Shown one piece after another: positions 16,213-24,962 of a stretch of 64,000 nt of DNA (position 1 is the stretch's first letter; each line of letters begins with the position of its first letter). The notes under the pieces were generated by a model. It searched no databases. It saw only the letters and a list, made by a program, of their open reading frames with translations, and had not been told where the DNA came from. A program made the position numbers and the translations under genes. The stretch is from an uncultured Bacteroidota bacterium (GTDB lineage: Bacteria > Bacteroidota > Bacteroidia > Chitinophagales > Chitinophagaceae). The stretch lies in the NCBI GenBank assembly GCA_903824665.1, contig CAIJXT010000030.1:62001-126000 (forward strand). The letters are read 5' to 3'.

Positions 16213-16806
16213 TCACTTTCGCTTGCAGAAGTCTGCAGATACATAGACTTTTTTACCTGCCTTGTTGTAATAGTAGCACCCGCCATACGGGCCGGTATAG
16301 TACTCCCTCGGCTTGGGTTTTGGCGGCAGTGGCAGCGGATTACCTCCCTTGTATACCGGCGCTCGGTATTTTCGTGCGTTCGAGTATTCAATGCCGGTCT
16401 TCGTCATTTCAGAGCAATTCCATAGTTTTTCATACCGTTCCAGTGGTGTCACCGTCAGCCACACATCCAGGCTGGGGTCTATGCCCGGCACGGTCACTTG
16501 TTGTGGCGAGTTTACCAGGTATTTCGGGTCAGCATATCCAAAGTAGACAATGTCATTGAAGTTGCCCGAATCATAGCAGGTTACACAGATATGATATAGT
16601 GGCAGATCGCCGGGTTGCTTACCCATTGCATCGCCGATGTAGGGGATAATTTTTACCCGTGTTGGCGCATGCAAAATGCAGTTTACGTCATAGTCCCGGT
16701 CCATACTGGTACGCATGATCAGGTTGTCCGTATTCACATACCTGTACTCCTGACCGCTGACAATGCCCGCAGCTATAATCAATATCAACGTCAGCCACTT
16801 AACCAT
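16213..16806 (-). CDS. Exported SH3-like protein with C-terminal GGCYYY motif domain
   Basis: 197 aa, signal peptide to about residue 18 ('IVSGQEY'). The N-terminal mature half ('VNTDNLIMRTSMDRDYDV', 'PTRVKIIPY') looks like a bacterial SH3 (SH3b) fold. A Pro-rich linker 'PLPLPPKPKP' leads to a C-terminal 'YTGPYGGCYYYNKAGKKVYV..FC' block, a small repeat often seen at the ends of Bacteroidota envelope proteins. Cysteines in that block may form a disulfide. Role unknown; probably cell envelope binding. No operon partner. Confidence 0.7.
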   Translation of the reverse strand: MVKWLTLILIIAAGIVSGQEYRYVNTDNLIMRTSMDRDYDVNCILHAPTRVKIIPYIGDAMGKQPGDLPLYHICVTCYDSGNFNDIVYFGYADPKYLVNSPQQVTVPGIDPSLDVWLTVTPLERYEKLWNCSEMTKTGIEYSNARKYRAPVYKGGNPLPLPPKPKPREYYTGPYGGCYYYNKAGKKVYVSADFCKRK

Positions 16807-16867
16807 AGTCGTTCATTAACCCCAATTTAGGAAGAAAAATAATCCGGTAAGTTATATTTTTGAAGAA

Positions 16868-17536
16868 ATGGACCTGAAACAAAAGCTGCGGATCATCGAA
16901 TCTGAACCGTTGTACGTAATCAACGCACCCAATAATCTGGATGTGCTGCTACCCGGCCTCACCATTATCAGTCGTTTGCCGCCCCCGGTTTTTGTGCGCC
17001 AGATAATGGTATTCGCGGTCGATGGCACTGAGTTGGCTCACCTCCTGAAACGCGTTGAACACTATATTGGCCACCAGACCCTTTTCTGGATCTGTTATCC
17101 CAAGAAGACCGGTGCCATTCAGTCAGACCTTGTGCTGATGAAAACCTGGGACATTGTATTCGGCTCGGGCTACCGCGGTCAGACATCAATTTCAATAGAT
17201 GCCGACTGGACGGGTATGCGTTTTACAAATGCACCTAAACCCCGGCCAACAAAAGCTGATGTTCCCTTAGGGGAGCGGGCAACAGAAGGCATAGACTACA
17301 TCAACCGGACAGCGACACTACCTGCAGATGCAACAGCACTGCTGAGCACCGTCGAGGGGCTCACAGATTACTTCCATGCCCTCTCGTTTTCGCACAAGAG
17401 GGAGTATTTAGAGGCTATAGCTGACGCGAAAAAGCCGGAAACACGTATACGCAGAATAGAGAAGATGGTAGATATGCTGACCGCATTACGGGCCAGCAAA
17501 CCACCACGCAAGAAACAAGCCGGCAGAAAGAAGTGA
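16868..17536 (+). CDS. YdeI/OmpD-associated family protein with N-terminal DUF3052-like part
   Basis: 222 aa. The C-terminal 60 residues ('FSHKREYLEAIADAKKPETRIRRIEKMVDML') match the YdeI/OmdA signature (PF13376). The N-terminal 110 residues ('IINAPNN' type opening, 'FWICYPKKTGAIQSDL') resemble the DUF3052-like module often joined to it. A Lys/Arg-rich tail 'PPRKKQAGRKK' ends the protein. Function in the family is poorly known (linked to resistance to cationic peptides in enterobacteria). TATTTTTG at 16855-16862 is a -7-like element 5 nt before the ATG. Confidence 0.8.
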   Translation: MDLKQKLRIIESEPLYVINAPNNLDVLLPGLTIISRLPPPVFVRQIMVFAVDGTELAHLLKRVEHYIGHQTLFWICYPKKTGAIQSDLVLMKTWDIVFGSGYRGQTSISIDADWTGMRFTNAPKPRPTKADVPLGERATEGIDYINRTATLPADATALLSTVEGLTDYFHALSFSHKREYLEAIADAKKPETRIRRIEKMVDMLTALRASKPPRKKQAGRKK

Positions 17537-17566
17537 ACAGAAAGGTGCCGAACCTCTATGGCATAT

Positions 17567-17600
17567 AACAAAGCCGGCAACAGACGTTACCGGCTTTGTT
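17567..17600. terminator. Terminator between the YdeI-like gene and tsf
   Basis: Perfect 11-bp stem AACAAAGCCGG / CCGGCTTTGTT with a 12-nt loop between two convergent genes. Confidence 0.75.
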
Positions 17601-17622
17601 CAATATTACCTCGAATTACTGA

Positions 17623-18465
17623 TTAAGAACCTACAGCTATACGCGTGAATGACAGAACTGTCAGGCCGCCGCTTACGCTCTTCAGGTATTCGCCTACTGT
17701 CTTGCTGTTATCTTTTACGAAAGCCTGTGGCAACAGTGTGTTGTCTTTGAAGAATTTGTTCAGCTTGCCGGCAGCGATTTTCTCAGCCATATCTGCAGCC
17801 TTGCCTTCAGCAATAATTTGCTCTATGGCGATCGCTTTTTCGCGGGCTACCATTTCTGGCGACACCTGGTCAGCATCTACAGCCAGTGGGCTCATTGCAG
17901 CGATCTGCATAGCCACGTCACGTCCTGCAGTGATGATACCCTCATTTGCAGCCTGATTCATACCTACCAATACACCTATGCGGTAACCAGAGTGAATGTA
18001 AGGAACAACTGCTGCAGCTGATACCTGCTCAAAACGCGAAACGTCGATTTTCTCGCCGATTTTAGCTACCATTTCCATCAGTTTTTCGCCTACTGTTGCA
18101 TTGCCCATAGCAGCTGCTTTCAGTTCGTCTACTGTAGTGGCTTTTGTAGCAAGTGCGATGTCCGCAACAGCCTGTGCAAACTCAATGAATTCACCATTCT
18201 TAGCTACGAAGTCTGTTTCAGAGCTCAGGTTGATCACAATGCCATAGGTATTGTCAGCATTCGCTTTCGCGATCACAACACCTTCTTTCGCGTCACGGTC
18301 GCTACGGTTAGCAGCTACCTTCTGACCTTTCTTGCGCAGATAGTCAATAGCGCTTTCGAAGTCACCATTGCTTTCTATCAGTGCTTTGCGGCAATCCATC
18401 ATGCCTGCTCCTGTCTGCTGGCGCAGCTTATTTACATCTGCCGCCGATATTGTTACTGTGCTCAT
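17623..18465 (-). CDS. tsf: Translation elongation factor Ts
   Basis: 280 aa, normal length. The nucleotide exchange factor for EF-Tu. The N-terminal UBA-like part reads 'AADVNKLRQQTGAGMMDCRKAL', followed by 'IDYLRKKGQKVAA', and the core has the 'SSETDFVAKN' signature. It is the last gene of the rplM-rpsI-rpsB-tsf cluster but is separated from rpsB by 216 bp that contain a strong hairpin and a promoter-like pair, so it is probably transcribed both with and independently of the cluster. Confidence 0.97.
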   Translation of the reverse strand: MSTVTISAADVNKLRQQTGAGMMDCRKALIESNGDFESAIDYLRKKGQKVAANRSDRDAKEGVVIAKANADNTYGIVINLSSETDFVAKNGEFIEFAQAVADIALATKATTVDELKAAAMGNATVGEKLMEMVAKIGEKIDVSRFEQVSAAAVVPYIHSGYRIGVLVGMNQAANEGIITAGRDVAMQIAAMSPLAVDADQVSPEMVAREKAIAIEQIIAEGKAADMAEKIAAGKLNKFFKDNTLLPQAFVKDNSKTVGEYLKSVSGGLTVLSFTRIAVGS

Positions 18466-18505
18466 TGTATCTGTTTATTTTTATTGTTTATTTTGAATGA
18501 GGGTG

Positions 18506-18551
18506 CAAAGGTCGTATTTTATTATTAAAGCCCCAAATATGGGGCTTTAAT
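18506..18551 (-). promoter_or_regulatory. Hairpin and promoter between rpsB and tsf
   Basis: A perfect 12-bp stem (ATTAAAGCCCCA / TGGGGCTTTAAT, 18524-18551) lies after rpsB. On the minus strand, TTTG inside its loop side (18537-18534), a 20-nt spacer and GACCTTTG (18513-18506) give a near-consensus promoter for tsf. The -33 element is inside the hairpin. The 130 bp between rpsB and the hairpin hold nothing else. Confidence 0.5.
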
Positions 18552-18681
18552 ATCTTATGTCTCATTGTTAAGTTATCAGCGTGCATTCCGGAAATCGGTC
18601 TGTATTGCTTTGTTTGTGTCTTTCTGTAGGTACAGCTACTGTTGGTTTGCTGTTTACGCTCAGGCACATCTATGCAACAGA

Positions 18682-19722
18682 TTATCGTGCTCCGCCCGGG
18701 CGAGGACCTGCGCCACCGCCTGGTCTGCTGCCGCCGCCACCGGGTCTGCTGCCACCGGCACCACCACCTGGCCTGCCGCTGCCACCACCGGGACCACGAC
18801 CCGGACCACCTGGTCCGCGTCCAGCACCGCCTGGCCTGCCTGCGCCCGCTCCTGCACCTGGGCCACGACCCGGTGCACCTGCGCCAGCACCTGCTCCGGC
18901 ACCTGCGCTACGTCCGCGTCCGCGTCCGCCGCGACGACCACCTTCGCCGTCTTCTTCATTGATTTCCAGACCACGGTTTCTGCTGTCGGTATCGTCGTCA
19001 GAAGACTCATCTTCTGTTTCTTTCACCTGAGCGCGCTCCTGAAGACCTTCAAGAATTACTGATGTAAGATATTGTGTAATGATCGCGATAGACTTAGTTG
19101 CGTCATCATTTGCAGGGATAGCAAAGTCAACCTTGGTAGGGTCACTGTTGGTATCAACCATAGCAAATGTAGTAATACCCAGACGCTTGGCTTCTGCCAG
19201 TGCAATGTGCTCGTGGCTGATGTCTACCATGAAGATAGCAGCAGGTACACGACCCATCTGAGATATACCACCCAGTACTTTTTCCATTTTTTCTTTGCTG
19301 CGGGTCAGTGTCAGGCGTTCTTTTTTAGTAACGCTGTCCATTGTACCGTCATTCAGCATTTTTTCAATGCTCAGCATTTTCTTCACGCTCTTGCGGATCG
19401 TGCTGAAGTTGGTAAGCATACCACCAAGCCAGCGTTCTGTAACGAAAGGCATGTTGGCGCGGGCTGCAGCTTCTGCTACTATTTCTTTTGCCTGCTTTTT
19501 AGTTGCAACAAACATAATTTTCTTGCCGCTTTTTGCTATCTGCTTCAACGCTGCCGATGCTTCATCAAGACCTTCAATGGTTTTGTTCAGGTCGATGATG
19601 TGTATGCCGTTTTTTTCAGCAAAGATGTAAGGCAACATCTTTGGGTTCCATTTTTTCTTCAGGTGACCGAAGTGTACGCCAGCCTCGAGCAGCTGCTGAT
19701 GTAATGTTTTATTATCTTCCAT
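18682..19722 (-). CDS. rpsB: 30S ribosomal protein S2 with long Gly/Arg/Ala-rich C-terminal tail
   Basis: 346 aa, about 100 longer than usual S2. The S2 core is intact: '[19 protein letters not shown]', '[15 protein letters not shown]', '[17 protein letters not shown]' and '[10 protein letters not shown]' at about residue 230. Then comes an acidic stretch ('[10 protein letters not shown]', 'NEEDGEGG') and about 85 residues made almost only of Gly, Arg, Ala and Pro (RGG and GAGA type). The tail looks disordered and RNA-binding. The reading frame is uninterrupted and the DNA of the tail is very G/C-rich. S2 sits on the 30S platform near the mRNA exit. Confidence 0.96.
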   Translation of the reverse strand: MEDNKTLHQQLLEAGVHFGHLKKKWNPKMLPYIFAEKNGIHIIDLNKTIEGLDEASAALKQIAKSGKKIMFVATKKQAKEIVAEAAARANMPFVTERWLGGMLTNFSTIRKSVKKMLSIEKMLNDGTMDSVTKKERLTLTRSKEKMEKVLGGISQMGRVPAAIFMVDISHEHIALAEAKRLGITTFAMVDTNSDPTKVDFAIPANDDATKSIAIITQYLTSVILEGLQERAQVKETEDESSDDDTDSRNRGLEINEEDGEGGRRGGRGRGRSAGAGAGAGAGAPGRGPGAGAGAGRPGGAGRGPGGPGRGPGGGSGRPGGGAGGSRPGGGGSRPGGGAGPRPGGAR

Positions 19723-19764
19723 TTGAATAATTTCTTGATTGTTAAAAATATTTTTTCTGGTAGC

Positions 19765-19788
19765 GGAGGCGCAGCAAAAAGCGCCTCC
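19765..19788 (-). promoter_or_regulatory. Hairpin between rpsI and rpsB
   Basis: Perfect 8-bp stem GGAGGCGC / GCGCCTCC with an 8-nt loop in the 78-bp gap between rpsI and rpsB. No clear T-run follows directly, so it may be a processing or translational-control element for S2 instead of a terminator. Confidence 0.4.
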
Positions 19789-19800
19789 ACGGCATACCGG

Positions 19801-20190
19801 TTAACGTTTAGAGAACTGGAAGCTACGACGTGCTTTACGCTTACCGAATTTCTTACGTTCCACAGAGCGGCTGTCGCGGGTCATCAGGCCATCTTTCTTC
19901 AGTATCGGGCGGTATTCAGGGTTTACTTCGCACAGTACGCGTGCTATACCCATCTTTATCGCTTCTGCCTGACCTTTAGGGCCGCCACCTTGTACATTGA
20001 TAACAATGTCGAATGAGCTGAGTGTATCTGTAACTTTCAGCGGCAATTCTACCTGGTTCTGCAGGTACATGATCGGGAAGTACGCTTTGTATTCCTTTTC
20101 ATTTACCACTATGCTGCCGGCACCCTTGTTCAGGTAAACACGGGCTACGGCTTCCTTACGGCGGCCAACGGCGTTTTTCTGTTTTTCCAT
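19801..20190 (-). CDS. rpsI: 30S ribosomal protein S9
   Basis: 129 aa, full length. It starts 'MEKQKNAVGRRKEAVARVYL', has the central 'VQGGGPKGQAEAIKMGIARVL' signature and ends with the basic tail 'KARRSFQFSKR', which reaches the P-site tRNA. Second gene of the rplM cluster, 53 bp after rplM. Confidence 0.98.
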   Translation of the reverse strand: MEKQKNAVGRRKEAVARVYLNKGAGSIVVNEKEYKAYFPIMYLQNQVELPLKVTDTLSSFDIVINVQGGGPKGQAEAIKMGIARVLCEVNPEYRPILKKDGLMTRDSRSVERKKFGKRKARRSFQFSKR

Positions 20191-20243
20191 TTTATTTATT
20201 AATGGTTTGAAATGTTTTGAATGAATAGTTGTTGTCTAACGGA

Positions 20244-20687
20244 TTAAATTGCCATTGTCTTAGGGCTCTGCGCCTGGTGTGGGTGCGTTGCCTCTTCGTA
20301 CACAAACAATTTTTTGAACATTGCACGGCCCATACGGTTCTTTGGCAGCATGCCTTTTACAGCGCGCTCTATTGCCAGGTTGGGGCGACGGGCAATAAGG
20401 TTCTTAGCCGATTCGATTTTCTGGCCACCCGGATACATGGAGTAAGTCTGGTATTCCTTGTCTTCCATTTTGTTGCCGGTAAGAACGATCTTCGCGGAAT
20501 TGATAACAATCACATAATCACCACAATCGAAGTGTGGTGTATAATATGCCTTGTTTTTGCCACGGAGTACCGATGCGATCCTTGAGCTCATACGGCCAAG
20601 TGTCTGGTTGGTGGCGTCAACTACATGCCATTCGCGTTTTACGATGGTTTCGTTGGCCGACTGTGTCTTAAAACTTAAGTGTCTCAT
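20244..20687 (-). CDS. rplM: 50S ribosomal protein L13
   Basis: 147 aa, normal. 'REWHVVDATNQTLGRMSSRIASVLRGK', 'DYVIVINSAKIVLTGNK' and 'AVKGMLPKNRMGR' are the L13 hallmarks. First gene of the cluster. It has its own promoter and a hairpin-bearing leader of about 60 nt upstream, consistent with an autoregulatory ribosomal-protein leader. Confidence 0.98.
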   Translation of the reverse strand: MRHLSFKTQSANETIVKREWHVVDATNQTLGRMSSRIASVLRGKNKAYYTPHFDCGDYVIVINSAKIVLTGNKMEDKEYQTYSMYPGGQKIESAKNLIARRPNLAIERAVKGMLPKNRMGRAMFKKLFVYEEATHPHQAQSPKTMAI

Positions 20688-20712
20688 TACTTTAAAAATG
20701 TTTTTTTAAACT

Positions 20713-20731
20713 CCTGCCCGCAAAGAGCAGG
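20713..20731 (-). promoter_or_regulatory. Hairpin in the rplM 5' leader
   Basis: On the minus strand CCTGCTC-TTTGC-GGGCAGG forms a 7-bp stem (one G-T pair) within the short leader. It lies about 15 nt after the predicted transcription start and 26 nt before the L13 ATG. L13 leaders are known in Bacteroidia as ribosomal-protein regulatory RNAs; assignment to that class is inference. Confidence 0.45.
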
Positions 20732-20754
20732 TAATTGTATTAAAATTGGGAGTG

Positions 20755-20785
20755 CAAAAGTAGGGCAGGGTAGCGAAAGTGCCAA
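20755..20785 (-). promoter_or_regulatory. Promoter of the rplM-rpsI-rpsB operon
   Basis: Minus strand: TTG (20785-20783), a 20-nt spacer, then TACTTTTG (20762-20755), a full match to the Bacteroidota TAnnTTTG element. Confidence 0.75.
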
Positions 20786-20789
20786 GAAA

Positions 20790-21657
20790 TTTATTAAGAA
20801 AATTTATGGTGACGTTGTAAGTAATTGATTATCAATGAAAATAAAGAAAAAATAATTCTGCCCGTCAATTCCCGCTATGCAGAGATTCACTACAAAGTGG
20901 CCGTTTTAAGCAGGTAGTGCTGTACCCGGTTGCACCCTTTGTCTTTTCAGGGAACGAATACTTTTTTTGCTCAGTTTTATTTTGCAATACAAGATCTGTT
21001 CATTGGTATTGAATGTCAATTGGTTACACTATTTTTTCGGTTGCATTTTTGCGCAATAATTGCGCAACTGCTTCCCACCCAGTAGGCAAAAATGTGCCTC
21101 GTCCCGGATGCGCCGTCCCGAAATAGATTTACACCTGGTTAAAAAAGTGTATCCATTGGCTTTATAATCCTGAAACTTTTTTACAACTACTGCGAGTCTG
21201 GCAACGACTCATCTTGATTTTTCAACACAAAAGTCGGACCCTCGCTGGAATAGTACAAAAAACATTACAGTGATAATACGCTGGAGGCTATATGATATCC
21301 CTCAGAGTGTTTATGATAAAAAATGAAAGAGGCCACAGGAATGGGTTGTAGCCAATTTTCTCGCGTTTCTGAAACAGCGTTTTCTGTAAAAAAGTTAGCA
21401 AACAATTATCGCGACCCATGTGAATTCCAAATATTCACCGCCAAAACAATATTCAAATGTGATATTACGGCATGTTTCATTTGATTCCTTTCCCTCCGAA
21501 CACTTACCTGTTTGTTAAGAAAAATCAAAGGAATACTTTGTTTATTCGCATTGTTGTAATAAATTCACCCCCAAATACTGTGTCATCCTGCCTATGCGGG
21601 ACGGCATGCAGTGTATTTGCGCGACCAAAAAAGTTTATTTCAGATAAATAAAAGAGT
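20790..21657. other. Long non-coding region between rplM and the SusC gene
   Basis: 870 bp without a believable gene on either strand; it is A/T-rich. It contains the palindrome TTGCGCAA-TAA-TTGCGCAA (21049-21067), related in sequence to the TGCGCA elements at 11.4 and 42.0 kb, and near 20826 the sequence TTGATTATCAAT that also occurs (as its complement) inside the 42-kb element. It must also hold the SusC promoter, which I could not pin down. Confidence 0.6.
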
Positions 21658-24600
21658 ATGAAAAGAGTTTGTTTCTTATTTGTATTACTGTTAACGATCA
21701 GCTTGAATGTATTTGCCCAGGAGGAATCGAAAGAAGCCCCGCAAACACATACTGTTTCGGGTAAGGTGCTTGACGAATATGGAAAAGGCATGCCGGGCGT
21801 TACAGTATCTGTAAAGGGAGCCCGCGAAACTGCTGTCACCGATGTCAACGGTGACTTTATGTTCGAAGCTCCCGATGGCGCAAACCTGATTATCATACAG
21901 GCAATAGGATACTCCAGTCAGTACATTGATGATGAAGGTCAATCAATTACTATTACCATGGTACCCATGTCAAAGCAGCTCGATGGCAACATCACCACAG
22001 CAATGGGGTTAAAGCGTGAAAAACGTGAAGTCGGATATGCCAGTACAATGGTAGGATACGAAGATCTGAACGTGGGAAGCAACACCAGCCTGCTTTCTGG
22101 CTTGCAAGGAAAAGTTGCAGGTGCTAATATCACCAGCGCTACAAACGGTCCGGGTGGTTCTACCCGTGTAGTACTCCGCGGCGAAAAATCTTTCCTCAAA
22201 AACAATAATGCACTGGTTGTGGTTGATGGTGTGATCACGAATAATTATGATCGTACAATCAGCAATCTGAATGGCGCCAATCCTGCTTTTTCGCAGCTCA
22301 ATCAGATCGATTTTGGCAACAGCGCCAACGACCTCAATCCTGATGACATTGAATCAGTTACCATATTGTCGTCTACTGCAGCAACCGCCATGTACGGTGC
22401 TATGGGCGCCAATGGTGCAATGATGTACACAACTAAAAAAGGTAAACTGAACCCCGGTAGCAAACCCGGCAAAATGGATATCTCTTTCAAAAGCACTTAT
22501 ACGCAGTCAGATGTGATGAAGTATCCTGAAGTGCAGACCAAATATGGTCAGGGTAATATCTATGGAGGTGTAGCAGACGACCGCAGCGAGTACAGAAGCT
22601 GGGGTTATGAAATGGATGGCGGATTGCGCCCATGGGGACAAGTGATCAACGGTAAGCAGCTGGTAAAACCATATTCAAACCAGCCAAACAATATCAAAAA
22701 CTTCTTTAACCACGGTAAGAACATCAGCAACAACCTGTCAATCTCAGGCGGTACCGATAAGTCTACCTACATGCTGTCGCTCAATACCGTAAACACTTCC
22801 GGAGTAGTACCCAACACCTTCTACAACAGATATGGCATACGGTTCAATGGCAGCACCCAGCTCAGCCGCAACCTCTACTCAGCCATCAATGTAAATTACA
22901 TCAACACTTACTCAAGGGTAGAAACCAGCGGAAACGGTCCGGGTTCGGTAATGAACAGTGTTTTCCAGACACCACGCGATATTCCTACATGGGAACTTGC
23001 CGACCTTGACAACAAGTTTTACTCCATGTCTTACTACGATTCTGCAGGTACTGAGCGTTATGGCAATTACAATGCATCTTACAAGAATCCGTATTGGGTC
23101 GCAAAACATTACGACAACCGCAACAAGACAGATCGTGTTTTAGGCGACTGGAAACTGGGCTGGAAAAAGAACGACTGGCATATCTTCAACCGTTTTGGTG
23201 CAGATGTAGCTGCCGACAGGTCTACTTATAACACTCCACAATTTACTGCCATTGCCAACGACCCATCTTACAATGGTTTCAATCATTTGTCGTCTGGCGG
23301 ATACACACAGTCAAACTATAACGGTCTGCGCCTTTACAATGATTTTATTGTTACCTACAATCATCAGCTCTCCCGCAATTTTGGTATGAATGTAATAGCG
23401 GGTCACAACCTTACTATGCAGCGTGACGAAACACTGGCAGGTATCATAGATCCGGCAAACGGTGGGCTGGTATTACCCAACTACTACAATCTGCAAAACA
23501 ATGCAGGACCAGTAGTTGGTTACAACAACGTAGTTAATCGTCGTACTGTGGGTACATTCGGAAGCGTTGCCTTCAACTACCAGCGCGAACTGTTTCTGGA
23601 GCTGACTGGCCGCAACGACTGGTCTTCAACCCTTATCCGCCGCCGTCAGTCTTATTTCTACCCAGCTGCCAATGCAGGTTGGATATTTACAGACCGCCTC
23701 AATAATACCGCGTTCAAGAACCACGTTATGAACTACGGAAAACTCCGTATGTCTGCGGGTGGTGCAGGTAGCGATGGTGTAGCTTATGCTAACAATAATG
23801 CAGGCTACTACCAGACGCCAATTCGTACTGCTTACGGATCAGTAGGTACACCGTTCAATGGCGTAAATGCATATCAGGTTATGAATGCGTTTGGCGACAA
23901 CAATATGCGCCCTGAGCGCACACGCGAGTTCGAAGTAGGTGCAGATATGGCATTCCTCCGCGATAAGATCAATGCATCTGTTACGTACTACCGCTCATTT
24001 ACTACTGATGTAATTGCCGCAGTGCCACTTCCTGCTTCATCTGGCTACAGTTACAACTACGTCAATGTAGGCGATGTATCTAACAATGGTATTGAATTGT
24101 CTTTCCGTGGTACACCAATATCTACCCGTTATGGTCTTAAGTGGGAACTGTTTGGTACCTACACTCAAAACAAAAACACTGTAGAGCGCCTCAACACCGG
24201 TGCGCAGAATATAGTACTTGGAGGTTTTGATGGTATGCAGATCGTAGCTGCACAGGGCCGTCCGCTGGGTTCGTTCTATGCTGCAGACATCGAATACTGG
24301 AAAGACCCTAAGGGCGAATGGCATGCAGTAGTTGATCAGGCAACTGGTTTACCAAAGGCTACCAAAGATCCTGTTTACAAAGGTTCATTCCAGCCCAAGT
24401 TTATGGCATCATGGGGTACCGATCTGAGCTACAAAGGACTTCGTTTGCATGCATTGTTCTTCACAAAGCAGGGTGGCAAATACTACAGCCAGAACAAAAT
24501 GAATATGGATGAAAATGGTACATCAGAGGCTACAACACTTAATGGTCGTAACCCCTATGTATGGCAGAACTCAGTATACCTGGTTCCTAATACGAACATA

Positions 24601-24939
24601 TACCTGCCTAACACAACCCGTTTCTCTCCTTACGACTACTATACTTCTGTACAGCCACAGCAACTGGCTGCTCAGGCAATACTCAATGCCAGCTACGTAA
24701 GGTTGCAGGAGCTGTCGCTTTCGTACAAAATACCTCAGAAGTATTACGAGCGTAGCCCGTTTGGTGGTCTTGAAGCAGGTGTATTTGGTAATAACCTGAT
24801 CCTTTGGACAGCTTCAAGCAACAAGTATGATGATCCGGAAGCTACATCAGCCGGCGCAATGGGAAATGGACAAGGATTTAACTATACCGCACGCCCCTCT
24901 CTGAGGAACTATGGTGTATACGTAAAGGTTAATTTCTAA
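21658..24939 (+). CDS. SusC/RagA-family TonB-linked outer membrane receptor
   Basis: 1093 aa. A signal peptide ends near 'NVFAQE'. Residues about 30-115 are the carboxypeptidase-regulatory-like domain ('HTVSGKVLDEYGKGMPGVTVSVKG', 'TDVNGDF'), then a plug domain with 'GLQGKVAGANI' and 'VLRGEKSF...ALVVVDGV', then a TonB-type beta-barrel ending in the terminal aromatic 'VKVNF'. Together with the SusD-like lipoprotein it would form a pedal-bin importer for oligosaccharides, peptides or similar. No glycoside hydrolase, sulfatase or regulator is adjacent, so the substrate is unknown. First of a three-gene operon; 23 bp to the SusD gene. Confidence 0.95.
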   Translation: MKRVCFLFVLLLTISLNVFAQEESKEAPQTHTVSGKVLDEYGKGMPGVTVSVKGARETAVTDVNGDFMFEAPDGANLIIIQAIGYSSQYIDDEGQSITITMVPMSKQLDGNITTAMGLKREKREVGYASTMVGYEDLNVGSNTSLLSGLQGKVAGANITSATNGPGGSTRVVLRGEKSFLKNNNALVVVDGVITNNYDRTISNLNGANPAFSQLNQIDFGNSANDLNPDDIESVTILSSTAATAMYGAMGANGAMMYTTKKGKLNPGSKPGKMDISFKSTYTQSDVMKYPEVQTKYGQGNIYGGVADDRSEYRSWGYEMDGGLRPWGQVINGKQLVKPYSNQPNNIKNFFNHGKNISNNLSISGGTDKSTYMLSLNTVNTSGVVPNTFYNRYGIRFNGSTQLSRNLYSAINVNYINTYSRVETSGNGPGSVMNSVFQTPRDIPTWELADLDNKFYSMSYYDSAGTERYGNYNASYKNPYWVAKHYDNRNKTDRVLGDWKLGWKKNDWHIFNRFGADVAADRSTYNTPQFTAIANDPSYNGFNHLSSGGYTQSNYNGLRLYNDFIVTYNHQLSRNFGMNVIAGHNLTMQRDETLAGIIDPANGGLVLPNYYNLQNNAGPVVGYNNVVNRRTVGTFGSVAFNYQRELFLELTGRNDWSSTLIRRRQSYFYPAANAGWIFTDRLNNTAFKNHVMNYGKLRMSAGGAGSDGVAYANNNAGYYQTPIRTAYGSVGTPFNGVNAYQVMNAFGDNNMRPERTREFEVGADMAFLRDKINASVTYYRSFTTDVIAAVPLPASSGYSYNYVNVGDVSNNGIELSFRGTPISTRYGLKWELFGTYTQNKNTVERLNTGAQNIVLGGFDGMQIVAAQGRPLGSFYAADIEYWKDPKGEWHAVVDQATGLPKATKDPVYKGSFQPKFMASWGTDLSYKGLRLHALFFTKQGGKYYSQNKMNMDENGTSEATTLNGRNPYVWQNSVYLVPNTNIYLPNTTRFSPYDYYTSVQPQQLAAQAILNASYVRLQELSLSYKIPQKYYERSPFGGLEAGVFGNNLILWTASSNKYDDPEATSAGAMGNGQGFNYTARPSLRNYGVYVKVNF

Positions 24940-24962
24940 AGCTTACTTTTAAATAACTTGAT

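Noticed and set aside
18581-19030. 149-aa Pro-rich plus-strand ORF
   Set aside because: It is the complement of the Gly/Arg-rich S2 tail.
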